NCBI GenBank assembly: GCA_910579265.1
Contig: CAJTTE010000008.1
Coordinates: 65,688-129,687 of the forward strand
Origin: an uncultured Ruminiclostridium sp.
Lineage (GTDB): Bacteria; Bacillota; Clostridia; Oscillospirales; Ruminococcaceae
Length of the DNA: 64,000 bases
Direction: 5' to 3'
In this document: positions 40,172-48,133 of the stretch, one piece after another
How positions within the stretch are numbered: position 1 is the first letter of the stretch
Layout: each line of letters begins with the position of its first letter
Translations under genes and position numbers: made by a program
Notes under the pieces: generated by a model
What the model was told of the DNA's origin: nothing
What the model saw: the letters and a program-made list of their open reading frames with translations, nothing else
The model's database searches: none

Positions 40172-41113
40172 ATGCAGAGTACAACTGCAAGAACCGCCGC
40201 TGCATCGATAAAGGTCACATTGTCACCCAAAACATCGGCGGCGATTACAACGACCAAGCCGCCGGTGACCCAACCTGCGGAAACAAATGCGGTCATAACT
40301 GGTTCAGGCATGGAAACGGAACCTGTCGAGATCACAGAAACAGGAAAATTTGTTGTAGAAAGCACAGCAGGGGAGACCACAGTGTTCACCGAGACCGCAA
40401 TCGCTGATATAGGCGGGGAATATTATATGGGGCGTGGAGGGAACGCCCCAAACCTTATTATCTTAATCGTCATAATCATACTTGCGGCTTTGGGCGGCGG
40501 AATATATTTTTATTGGAAGAAAAAGATTTCCGGCTCAAAAACCTCTGACGGAAAGACGGCTCAGAATTTCATAAATGTCAGGGATACGGGGGATAAGTGC
40601 CTGTACACTGTAGACGAAAAGGTTTTTGTGTATATTAAAATAGATGGAATTTCATTGGAGCTTTATGAAGCGGAAGAAATTCAAAATATGTCAAAATCGC
40701 TTGCCGCAGAATTAATAGGGCTGCACTTTCCTAAGAAATTTTTAACTGTCTCACGACCTATGGAGCTTAAGGCTACCCTGCAAAAATACACAGATCTTAA
40801 GCAAAACGCCACCGTTGGTCATAAGGCGTTGTTGGATCAGGAAATATCCGAGCTTGTGGCAATGGCGGAAAGAGGAGAAACACTGGAACGTCAGCATTAT
40901 GCCATTGTTTGGGGCGAAGAAAATGAGGAGGAAGCAGTAAAAAAGAATGCAGACGATCTTCTTAAAGCGCTAACCGACAGCGGTATTTCGGCTGAAATAC
41001 TGGATAAAGACGGTATTGCAGGACTTTGTAATGTGGTTAATATCCCTGCATACAGTCATATGGAAAACAGTTGGGATTTCGGGAATGAGCTTCTTGAAGC
41101 CATTATAAGATAA
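40172..41113 (+). CDS. Single-pass transfer protein with Thr-rich N terminus and VirB4/TraC-N-like domain
   Basis: 313 residues from the ATG at 40172 (AAAGGAGG upstream). The first 90 residues are Thr/Ala/Pro-rich without a cleavable signal; one membrane helix follows (about 93-116, NLIILIVIIILAALGGGIYF), then a cytoplasmic-type domain similar to the N-terminal part of VirB4/TraC proteins (DKCLYTVDEKVFVYIKIDG ... ERQHYAIVWG). Stands directly before VirB4, so may bridge VirB4 to the membrane. Confidence 0.65.
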   Translation: MQSTTARTAAASIKVTLSPKTSAAITTTKPPVTQPAETNAVITGSGMETEPVEITETGKFVVESTAGETTVFTETAIADIGGEYYMGRGGNAPNLIILIVIIILAALGGGIYFYWKKKISGSKTSDGKTAQNFINVRDTGDKCLYTVDEKVFVYIKIDGISLELYEAEEIQNMSKSLAAELIGLHFPKKFLTVSRPMELKATLQKYTDLKQNATVGHKALLDQEISELVAMAERGETLERQHYAIVWGEENEEEAVKKNADDLLKALTDSGISAEILDKDGIAGLCNVVNIPAYSHMENSWDFGNELLEAIIR

Positions 41114-41128
41114 GGAGTAACGGCAAAT

Positions 41129-42952
41129 ATGATGATAATGACAAAAAATAAAAAACGGGAGCAGGAAAAGCCCCGTAACGAAAAACTCTTGGCGGAAATT
41201 ACCCCTATAGGCATATGCTTTCAGCACAACAAATTTTATTTGGGTGAGTATGTCTGCTGTATTTATAATATAATAAAATTTCCTATTAATCCGCCTTACG
41301 GTTGGCTTTCACGCCTTACACGCATACCGGGAACGATAGTTTCCATAGTCGATCTTCCCATAAATCAGGGAGCGTTTATACAAGCAATGAACAAGACTAT
41401 TTCCGAAAAGCGAAGCACAGCGGAAATCACAAAGGATCAGCTTGCACGCACACAAGCGCTTAAAACGGCGGACGACGCAGAGTATATTATGACCAAAATG
41501 AGTCAGGAATCAGAAGCAGTATCCGGTCTCGGAGTTGAAATAATGGCTTTGAGCCGTGATGAAAAGGAGTTTAAGGAAATATGCGCTCGTGTCGAAAGCA
41601 CCGTAAACGCATTGGGCGGTAAAGTGCGGAATGTAGGCTATTATCAAAAGGAAGCATATATGCATCTATCGCCCACATATACGGATCAGGAAAAAATTAA
41701 TCACATCAATGAAAGAGCCGTACCAGTTACATCCTTCACAGGCGGGTATCCTTTTGCTAAAAGCGAATTTTGCGATTACGGCGGATATTACCTTGGGAAA
41801 AGCGACAGCGGCGGAATTGTGCTGTTTGATTTGTGGAAACGCACAAAAACCCGTACTAATAGCAGCGTTTCAATAATCGGCAACGCAGGAATGGGTAAGT
41901 CAACTGCTATAAAGCATATCATAATGTCGGAAATTGCCCGAGGAACAAAAATTATTATAATTGATCCGGAGGGAGAGTACAAGGAGATTTGCTGTTCCGA
42001 ATATGTAAGCGGTAAGTGGATAGATGTTGCCGGGGGGCGAGGGGGAATTATTAATCCCCTTCAGGTCCGTCCCGCTCCCCGGGATGATGATGAAGCGGAA
42101 AAAAGCAATGTGGGCGATCTTGCCATTCACCTTAAGACCCTGCAAACTTTTTTCAGCTTGTATTTACCAAGCTTGAACGATAAGCATAAGGCGCTTTTGG
42201 AAAAGGCCTTGATAGAGCTTTACAGTTCTTTTGATATTAGTTGGGATACGGATATTGCAAGGCTTAAAAATACTGATTTCCCCACTTTGTCCGATTTACA
42301 CACTTTAATAAAAAGAAAAAGGCAAACCGAGGAAGAACATAAAGAGATATACAGTGATCTTGAGCTGTTTTTATCTTCGGCGGCGGAAGGGGCTGACAGG
42401 GGTTTGTGGAACGGATATACAAGCATTGAAGCTGACAGTAAATGTATTTGCTTAGACACAAAAGCGGTTACAAGTATGGGGGGAAGCGTTCTCGCAGCAC
42501 AGTATTTTAATATCTTGTCTTGGTGCTGGCAGGAAATGTCTAAAAATAAGACCGAGCGTGTAATGCTTATCGCCGATGAGTGTTGGATGATGATCGACCC
42601 CAAATGTCCGCAGTCTTTGGAATTTATGCGTAATGCTGAAAAACGTTCAAGAAAATATGAAGGCTCGGTAGTTGTCGCTACTCAGCAGATAGTGGACTTT
42701 CTTGACCATCAAATTGAACTATATGGCCGATCTGTGCTTGACCTTCCGTCAATTAAGCTTATTTTCGGTATGAACGGGCAGGACTTCAAAGAGGTTAAGC
42801 AAATATTTTCTCTTAACAATGCGCAGGGGCGTATTATAGAGGCTCAGCAAAGAGGGATAGCGCTTATGTGTGCAGGAGCGGAAAAATTTCGCATACGGTT
42901 TGACCTTTCTTCGGAAAGACTTAAGATGTTCGGAACGGGGGGCGGTAGGTAA
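41129..42952 (+). CDS. virB4: VirB4/TraC-type conjugation ATPase
   Basis: 607 residues. Walker A GNAGMGKST (about 251-259), IIIDPEGEY (Walker B region) and LIADECWMM near 480-490 are typical. It powers assembly of the channel and DNA transfer. AAGGAGTAACGG precedes several possible ATG codons at 41129-41138. The stop shares one base with the next start. Confidence 0.95.
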   Translation: MMIMTKNKKREQEKPRNEKLLAEITPIGICFQHNKFYLGEYVCCIYNIIKFPINPPYGWLSRLTRIPGTIVSIVDLPINQGAFIQAMNKTISEKRSTAEITKDQLARTQALKTADDAEYIMTKMSQESEAVSGLGVEIMALSRDEKEFKEICARVESTVNALGGKVRNVGYYQKEAYMHLSPTYTDQEKINHINERAVPVTSFTGGYPFAKSEFCDYGGYYLGKSDSGGIVLFDLWKRTKTRTNSSVSIIGNAGMGKSTAIKHIIMSEIARGTKIIIIDPEGEYKEICCSEYVSGKWIDVAGGRGGIINPLQVRPAPRDDDEAEKSNVGDLAIHLKTLQTFFSLYLPSLNDKHKALLEKALIELYSSFDISWDTDIARLKNTDFPTLSDLHTLIKRKRQTEEEHKEIYSDLELFLSSAAEGADRGLWNGYTSIEADSKCICLDTKAVTSMGGSVLAAQYFNILSWCWQEMSKNKTERVMLIADECWMMIDPKCPQSLEFMRNAEKRSRKYEGSVVVATQQIVDFLDHQIELYGRSVLDLPSIKLIFGMNGQDFKEVKQIFSLNNAQGRIIEAQQRGIALMCAGAEKFRIRFDLSSERLKMFGTGGGR

Positions 42953-44967
42953 TGGCTATTAGCGCCGCCGTAATAGCAAAGATTGCCGCATCGGCTTCTA
43001 GTAAGGAAAATCGGGGGAAAATATTTAAGCTCGGAATAAGTTTTGTATGCGGAGCGCTTGTTGTCGTGATTTTAATCCTTACTGCATTCGCATTCCTTAT
43101 ATCAGGTGTTTTTGGATTACTGACAGGCTTAGCGGTAAATGAAAACTGGAATTTGGTTCGCAATAATATTGCGGGAGTTTTTGAAGGACTTGACCGCAGC
43201 GCCGCCAAGGAGGTAAAAGAAATCGTATACGATTTTATGCCCGATTTTTCCGTAAATCTTTCCAAAGCCGCCATATCGGTCAAGTACGACAAAAACGCCT
43301 TGCTTATGTATGATACCGCAGATTATCAAGCCGCTGAGGCTATAATGAGAAGCGCAGCCGAGGCTATTAGAGACTGTGAGAGCAAAGCAGATTTTAACGA
43401 AATGTGTAATAAGTATTTGATATCAGGGTTTGATTTTGATGCTATAAAAGCGGATGAAATTTTTAACAGTAATAACGGCTTGGATCAAGCCGCCGACTAT
43501 TCGGACGAAACGCTTTCCCTTCTATCCGCAATTGCGGCAAACAGCTTGGGCAAATACTCTTATGAATATGAGGAATACACAGCTACTAACGGAAAGGATG
43601 CCAAAAAACAGGTTTTGACCGTTACTGAAAACGGAAAAACTCAAATTGTGGAATATCACGCTGTTGGAGGTGTTGAGTTGTATTTGCCGGAATTTATAGC
43701 CTATTATCAGGTCAGACTACTGGACGATTCACTGATACATGGAACGGACGGCGAACAAATGGATCAGGCTATAGAGGAAGGCTTGGGCGGCAACGTTGCC
43801 GAGGCTGAAAACCAGGAGGAGTTAAACGACGCAATAAGCAACGATACGCCTTCCTCGCTTTTAAATCTTATGCAGATTGCGGATTTGTCGGGAATACTCG
43901 GCAGAGCCGTAAGAGACGGCGCTGTGGGAGCAAAAACGGAAATAATTACGGACGGCAATACCGAAAAATTGTTAATAGTGTTGGAGGCTCCCGATATGAA
44001 AGAGTGGCTTGAGCTTTTTAATATTGACGATAGTCTTTCCGATTATATTGATGAATATAAAAAAACCATAGAAACCATTCTTACTGATAATGGTATAGAT
44101 GAAGCCGAATTTTATCTGAATCTCAATGATTTCTTTCAAAATGCTCTGTTCGTATATTTTGAAGGTTTTTTTAACCTTCCTGTTGACAGCAGCGATCTTT
44201 CCGAAAACAGCAACGGCATAATAACCAAATTCGGAGACTATTCGGATTTCCACACTATGGGTTTTAATTATGCCAAAACTATCGAAACGGGAGTAACTCT
44301 AAAACTGTCCGATACAAATACAGAAGCAAAAATAGATTTGCTGCCCTCAGTCAATCGTGATTGCATAGAAGACATAGTTATTTATGACATTTGGCTTGGC
44401 GGCGAACACGATAACGGAGAGTACAGCAGCGATGATATAAAGTCTGTTACCTATGACTGCGATGTGATAACGATTGCCTATACCATTGATACCGAGCGCT
44501 TTGAAAAGGATTACGGCTTTCCATTTCCCTCTCCGTTTGGTGAAACCGAGGAAATGAACGGCTCAATCACAATGCTTGTGGAGTACAGCTGCCTTTGTGA
44601 AAGCTACTATCCCACTATTTCCTATCAGGCAGGCGATTCAATTAAAGATATTATTAATGAAGGCAATTTTGCTTTGGGTTACTGTCACGACGGAATAAAC
44701 AAAGAAACAGAACAGAACGCTGCAAGCAGCAGTAACTGGTTTCGTCATCATGGCAATGCTCCTCATCTAAGTATTAAGGTTGCATTTCTTAATTATCCGA
44801 GCTACTCGGGAATGACGATTTTTCAGACCGATACCAATGTTTATTCGGGAATTACGAGCAGCAATAACAGAACAGATATGTACCTTGTCAATCCCCTCCT
44901 TTGGTTTAAGGGATTCAGAACCGAGATAGACGATAAAGCTTTGGTTGGGCTTGTGGGGGCGCATTAA
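42952..44967 (+). CDS. Large membrane-anchored transfer protein
   Basis: 671 residues. One strong membrane helix (about 27-60) and a large outside part, acidic. In related elements this position has a lysozyme/NlpC-P60 wall hydrolase; I see no such catalytic motif, so it may be a structural or receptor component. No family recognised. Confidence 0.7.
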   Translation: MAISAAVIAKIAASASSKENRGKIFKLGISFVCGALVVVILILTAFAFLISGVFGLLTGLAVNENWNLVRNNIAGVFEGLDRSAAKEVKEIVYDFMPDFSVNLSKAAISVKYDKNALLMYDTADYQAAEAIMRSAAEAIRDCESKADFNEMCNKYLISGFDFDAIKADEIFNSNNGLDQAADYSDETLSLLSAIAANSLGKYSYEYEEYTATNGKDAKKQVLTVTENGKTQIVEYHAVGGVELYLPEFIAYYQVRLLDDSLIHGTDGEQMDQAIEEGLGGNVAEAENQEELNDAISNDTPSSLLNLMQIADLSGILGRAVRDGAVGAKTEIITDGNTEKLLIVLEAPDMKEWLELFNIDDSLSDYIDEYKKTIETILTDNGIDEAEFYLNLNDFFQNALFVYFEGFFNLPVDSSDLSENSNGIITKFGDYSDFHTMGFNYAKTIETGVTLKLSDTNTEAKIDLLPSVNRDCIEDIVIYDIWLGGEHDNGEYSSDDIKSVTYDCDVITIAYTIDTERFEKDYGFPFPSPFGETEEMNGSITMLVEYSCLCESYYPTISYQAGDSIKDIINEGNFALGYCHDGINKETEQNAASSSNWFRHHGNAPHLSIKVAFLNYPSYSGMTIFQTDTNVYSGITSSNNRTDMYLVNPLLWFKGFRTEIDDKALVGLVGAH

Positions 44968-44997
44968 AATGCGCCTCCAAGTCTTTTTGTTTGGAGG
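44955..44997 (+). promoter_or_regulatory. Competing hairpins over a ribosome-binding site
   Basis: CCTCC (44974-44978) can pair either back with GGGGGCGCAT (44955-44964) or forward with TTGGAGG (44991-44997), which contains the ribosome-binding site of the next gene. The first fold frees the site and the second hides it. Confidence 0.5.
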
Positions 44998-45002
44998 AAC
45001 AT

Positions 45003-46196
45003 ATGGAAGAAAAGAAAATTGAGAAGAAAAAACCCGAGGTTTTCTCTTTGCTTATTGCGAGACGGGAGTATAAAAAGCTTCTCAATCCTTTGGAAAGCAA
45101 ATACAAAAACTATGTCAGAAAAATTATCGGCAGAAAAAAATCTCTTTCCGAGCTTATACGGCAGATTGATAACTACAAGGAGCAAAAGTTTTTTGTAATC
45201 GATTTGGGTGCTGTCAGGGAAAAGGACAACGAGCTGATCAATGCCTTGACCTCAATTAAGTTTAGTCGGAGAGATGTTCGGCTCATTGTCTTTGCCCCCG
45301 AAGCAAAAGCAGGAGACGAGCTTCTGAAAAAGCTCATTTATCAGGGGTTTACCAATATTATAGCTGACTCATCGGACAGGGTAAAGGATAAATGGCAGCA
45401 GATAGTGTACGATTTGTTTGCTTGTTTTTCCTTAACAGGACTTTCGCCTCAAAAATGGATGCCGTATTTAAGAGCGGGAAGCTTGCCTGCTGCTCTTTTT
45501 GGCGGTAAAACATTACAGCCGAGCATACCTGATTACAGCAAATGCCGTATGGTTGTAGACTTTTACGGCGCAGGAAAGCGGGTAGGCACTACAAGTGCCG
45601 CTTTGCTGACATCTGCATATTTGGCAAGGGGTAATGCTAAAATTCAGTTTGTGTTTGAGAGTAAAAAGGAATTTGATGCATTTTCCACATTTTATGATAG
45701 TAGTTTAAGAAAATACAAGGACGGTGCGGAAATAGGCAGTATATTCTTCACATTTCATGGTGCAGAAGTAGAAAACGATTGTGATTTTAACTTTATAATC
45801 AGGGACAAAGGACTGATAAAATCGAATGCTGATCCTGACTCACTTACTGTTTTAGTCGGCGGTGTAGGGTACAGTGATATTACCTATACCTATAAAGCGC
45901 AAAAGGAACTATGCGAAAAGAAGTCAGATTATATTTGCATGATTAGTTTTTCCGATAAAAAAACTGTAAGGCAGCATTTATTGTTTACCAATTATCCTAC
46001 GCCTGTTTTTGTACCTTTTGCGGTTGATGTTCTTAAATTTCCCGATTCGGGGATTGAAGAATTTAACCGGGCTTTCGGACATTTAGCAGAAGCGGATGAG
46101 GATGTTCACCCGGTGAGTATTTGCAACGAGAAGGATACGATTATGCGAGATGAAGAATTAAAACAGCGCGACGGAGTTTTTGAATATATCAGCTGA
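45003..46196 (+). CDS. CpaE-like protein with degenerate P-loop
   Basis: 397 residues from the ATG at 45003 (GGAGG upstream). The N-terminal part has the alternating pattern of a receiver-like domain (KFFVIDLGAV ... VRLIVFAPEAK ... GFTNIIADSS). The C-terminal part resembles a ParA/MinD-type ATPase, but the P-loop reads GAGKRVGTTSAA, so the Lys of the GK-T pair is missing. The pattern recalls CpaE proteins that place pilus machines. ATP hydrolysis is doubtful. Confidence 0.6.
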   Translation: MEEKKIEKKKPEVFSLLIARREYKKLLNPLESKYKNYVRKIIGRKKSLSELIRQIDNYKEQKFFVIDLGAVREKDNELINALTSIKFSRRDVRLIVFAPEAKAGDELLKKLIYQGFTNIIADSSDRVKDKWQQIVYDLFACFSLTGLSPQKWMPYLRAGSLPAALFGGKTLQPSIPDYSKCRMVVDFYGAGKRVGTTSAALLTSAYLARGNAKIQFVFESKKEFDAFSTFYDSSLRKYKDGAEIGSIFFTFHGAEVENDCDFNFIIRDKGLIKSNADPDSLTVLVGGVGYSDITYTYKAQKELCEKKSDYICMISFSDKKTVRQHLLFTNYPTPVFVPFAVDVLKFPDSGIEEFNRAFGHLAEADEDVHPVSICNEKDTIMRDEELKQRDGVFEYIS

Positions 46197-46234
46197 ATAT
46201 TATTCTTTGACAAAAAATATCTGAGGTGATATAA

Positions 46235-46981
46235 TTGAAAGAAAGAAACCCGTTAATTTATTTTATACCGTGTTTGATTCCCATAATATATGCATTTACC
46301 AAACCGATTTGGAGGAAATACATTATGGGCACAGGAACTTTTACTGCAAATTCAGAAATGATTACTACGATAATTACAGGAATTGTCACTATAGTTGCGG
46401 CTATTATTGCATTTTCTGCTTCGTGTAAAAGCGGAAATTATGTTACAAGACAAGCAAAATCTGATTTGCAGCTTGAACACAAGGATTTAAAAGACACCCT
46501 GCACAGCGAACATCAAAAGATACAAAGCAGTTTAACATCTCAAATTTCAAAAAATCGTAATGCTATAGAAAATAAAGTTAATACGGTTAAAGAAATAATT
46601 AATGTCGAAATTGCCAAATCCGAGGAAAGACGAAAAAACCTCACTCCTGAACAGGTTGCCATAAACCAAGTTGCGGAGCAAGTCAAAGATATGCACTCAA
46701 ATTGGCTTGAAAGCAATATAAAAATAAAAGCCCTTGAGGATGAAAAAGTAACATTATCTCTCAAAATTTCTGCTTTGGAAGATGAAAATAAAAAACTTCA
46801 TCAACAGCTTGAAAAATCAGAGGATTACAACAAGAATCTTAATGAGTTAGACGAAAAGTATAGAAAATTATTAAAAACCTCAAAGGAATTAGAGGAAGAA
46901 AACTACAAACTCAAACAACATATTTTTGAGTTTGAAAATCAGGCTCAGGAATCTTCCTATGACATTGAGCAATGTATGTAA
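46235..46981 (+). CDS. Membrane-anchored coiled-coil protein
   Basis: 248 residues, TTG start after GAGGTGATATAA. Two hydrophobic helices (about 7-23 and 43-65) and then a coiled coil from about 75 to 240. No family recognised. Last gene of the main transfer operon; coiled-coil proteins at this place may brace the transfer complex. Confidence 0.6.
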   Translation: MKERNPLIYFIPCLIPIIYAFTKPIWRKYIMGTGTFTANSEMITTIITGIVTIVAAIIAFSASCKSGNYVTRQAKSDLQLEHKDLKDTLHSEHQKIQSSLTSQISKNRNAIENKVNTVKEIINVEIAKSEERRKNLTPEQVAINQVAEQVKDMHSNWLESNIKIKALEDEKVTLSLKISALEDENKKLHQQLEKSEDYNKNLNELDEKYRKLLKTSKELEEENYKLKQHIFEFENQAQESSYDIEQCM

Positions 46982-47023
46982 TTATTATACACAGGCCTAT
47001 GCGGAACGAGAGGGTGTTGTTCC

Positions 47024-47164
47024 GTGGAGTTGGTAGTATCTGAAGGTTGTGTTGGTAAGGAGAGAAAAATTTTTACTAAAACCCTAACGATTGATCAGGC
47101 TTACTTTTTTAATCTTGTCAATCTTCCCGAAGAAAAAAAGCATGAGAAATCTTACACTGCTTAA
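47024..47164 (+). CDS. Small ORF, 46 residues
   Basis: GTG at 47024 preceded by GAGAGGGTG, stop at 47162-47164. A basic-acidic short protein (KTLTIDQAYFFNLVNLPEEKK). No family recognised; supported by ribosome-binding site and position ahead of the Fic gene. Confidence 0.4.
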   Translation: MELVVSEGCVGKERKIFTKTLTIDQAYFFNLVNLPEEKKHEKSYTA

Positions 47165-47233
47165 AATTGCCAATGAAATAATGAAAGATTTATAGCAGCA
47201 TACAAATCAAAGCGAAGCGGAGGATATACTAAA

Positions 47234-47899
47234 ATGAATGACAAATATTCAATGTCACAAGAAAAAAACATTTTCCTTGCTAAAAGGCTCCTTGTGGATG
47301 TAGTATATAAAAGCGCAAATCTTGAAGGAATCGCCGTTACTTATGCGAACACAGTCGACATTTTAAACGACGTCAATGTTGAGCAGCTTAAGCCTTCGGA
47401 GATAAGCAAGGTCTGCTGTCTGCGTGACGCTTGGCATTTTTTGCTGGATCATATTAATGATGATATAAACTTGGGGTTTTTACAGTCCGTTCATGAAATA
47501 GTGGCTAAAGCGGAATTAGGCTACAAGGAGCTTGGACGGCTGCGTAAGGACGATGTTTTAATAAGCGGTACTGTATGGCGACCGGACATTCCTGATTCCG
47601 AAAAGCTCCATTTTGAATTGCAAGAAATTTTAAAAACGGAAAACATTACCGAAAGAGCCATAACTGCACTGCTTTGGATAATGAGAAAACAGATGTTTAC
47701 CGATGGAAATAAAAGAGTAGCTTCTATGGTAAGCAATAAGATACTTATCCAGAACGGTAAGGGAATTATTTCCGTCCCCGTTGAATTAGACGGCGTTTTT
47801 AAAACAATGCTTGTTAAATACTATGAGACAAACGATATGCAGGAATTGAAGCAGTGGGTTTACGATAACTGCATCGATGGAGTTAATTCAAATAATTGA
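47234..47899 (+). CDS. Fic-family protein lacking the catalytic histidine
   Basis: 221 residues. The Fic core is QMFTDGNKR (153-161) where HxFxDGN[GK]R is usual: Gln153 takes the place of the histidine that deprotonates the target. The inhibitory helix motif SANLEG (27-32, [S/T]xxxE[G/N]) is present at the N terminus, as in class II Fic proteins. The Arg and Asn of the nucleotide site remain. It may bind ATP without AMP transfer, or use another reaction. AAGCGGAGG upstream. Confidence 0.8.
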   Translation: MNDKYSMSQEKNIFLAKRLLVDVVYKSANLEGIAVTYANTVDILNDVNVEQLKPSEISKVCCLRDAWHFLLDHINDDINLGFLQSVHEIVAKAELGYKELGRLRKDDVLISGTVWRPDIPDSEKLHFELQEILKTENITERAITALLWIMRKQMFTDGNKRVASMVSNKILIQNGKGIISVPVELDGVFKTMLVKYYETNDMQELKQWVYDNCIDGVNSNN

Positions 47900-47911
47900 A
47901 AATATATTTAT

Positions 47912-48007
47912 AACTGCTGACCGATATTCCCCGATTTCTCTTTCGGTTTGGTGACGGATGAATCCCCACCGAACCTTGGAATTGCTTCGCAATTCCGGCA
48001 GTTTTTT
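47912..48007 (+). ncRNA. Multi-stem structured RNA ending in a terminator
   Basis: Closing stem AACTGC (47912-47917) with GCAGTT (47998-48003); inside it ACCGA/TCGGT, then TTTGGTG...GGAT/ATCC...CACCGAA (about 47946-47972), and GGAATTG-CTTCG-CAATTCC (47978-47996); a T run follows. A branched structure of this size with a terminator end resembles riboswitches or regulatory RNAs, but I do not recognise a class. Confidence 0.45.
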
Positions 48008-48029
48008 ATGCTGCACTTTAAAATTTTAG

Positions 48030-48053
48030 GAAGCTCAAAACGAGCTTCTTTTT
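48030..48053 (+). terminator. Rho-independent terminator
   Basis: GAAGCTC (48030-48036) pairs with GAGCTTC (48042-48048), followed by T6. It stands between the structured RNA and the helicase gene. Confidence 0.8.
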
Positions 48054-48133
48054 TATTTTCACTTTTTTCCAATAAAAGCTTGACTTTTATGCTTTAAAGT
48101 ATTAAACTATAATCTAACAGGAGGTTTTCTCAA

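Noticed and set aside
42952..44967. Wall hydrolase (VirB1/NlpC-P60 type) expected at this place in the transfer operon
   Set aside because: No catalytic Cys-His or Glu motif of such enzymes could be found in the sequence.
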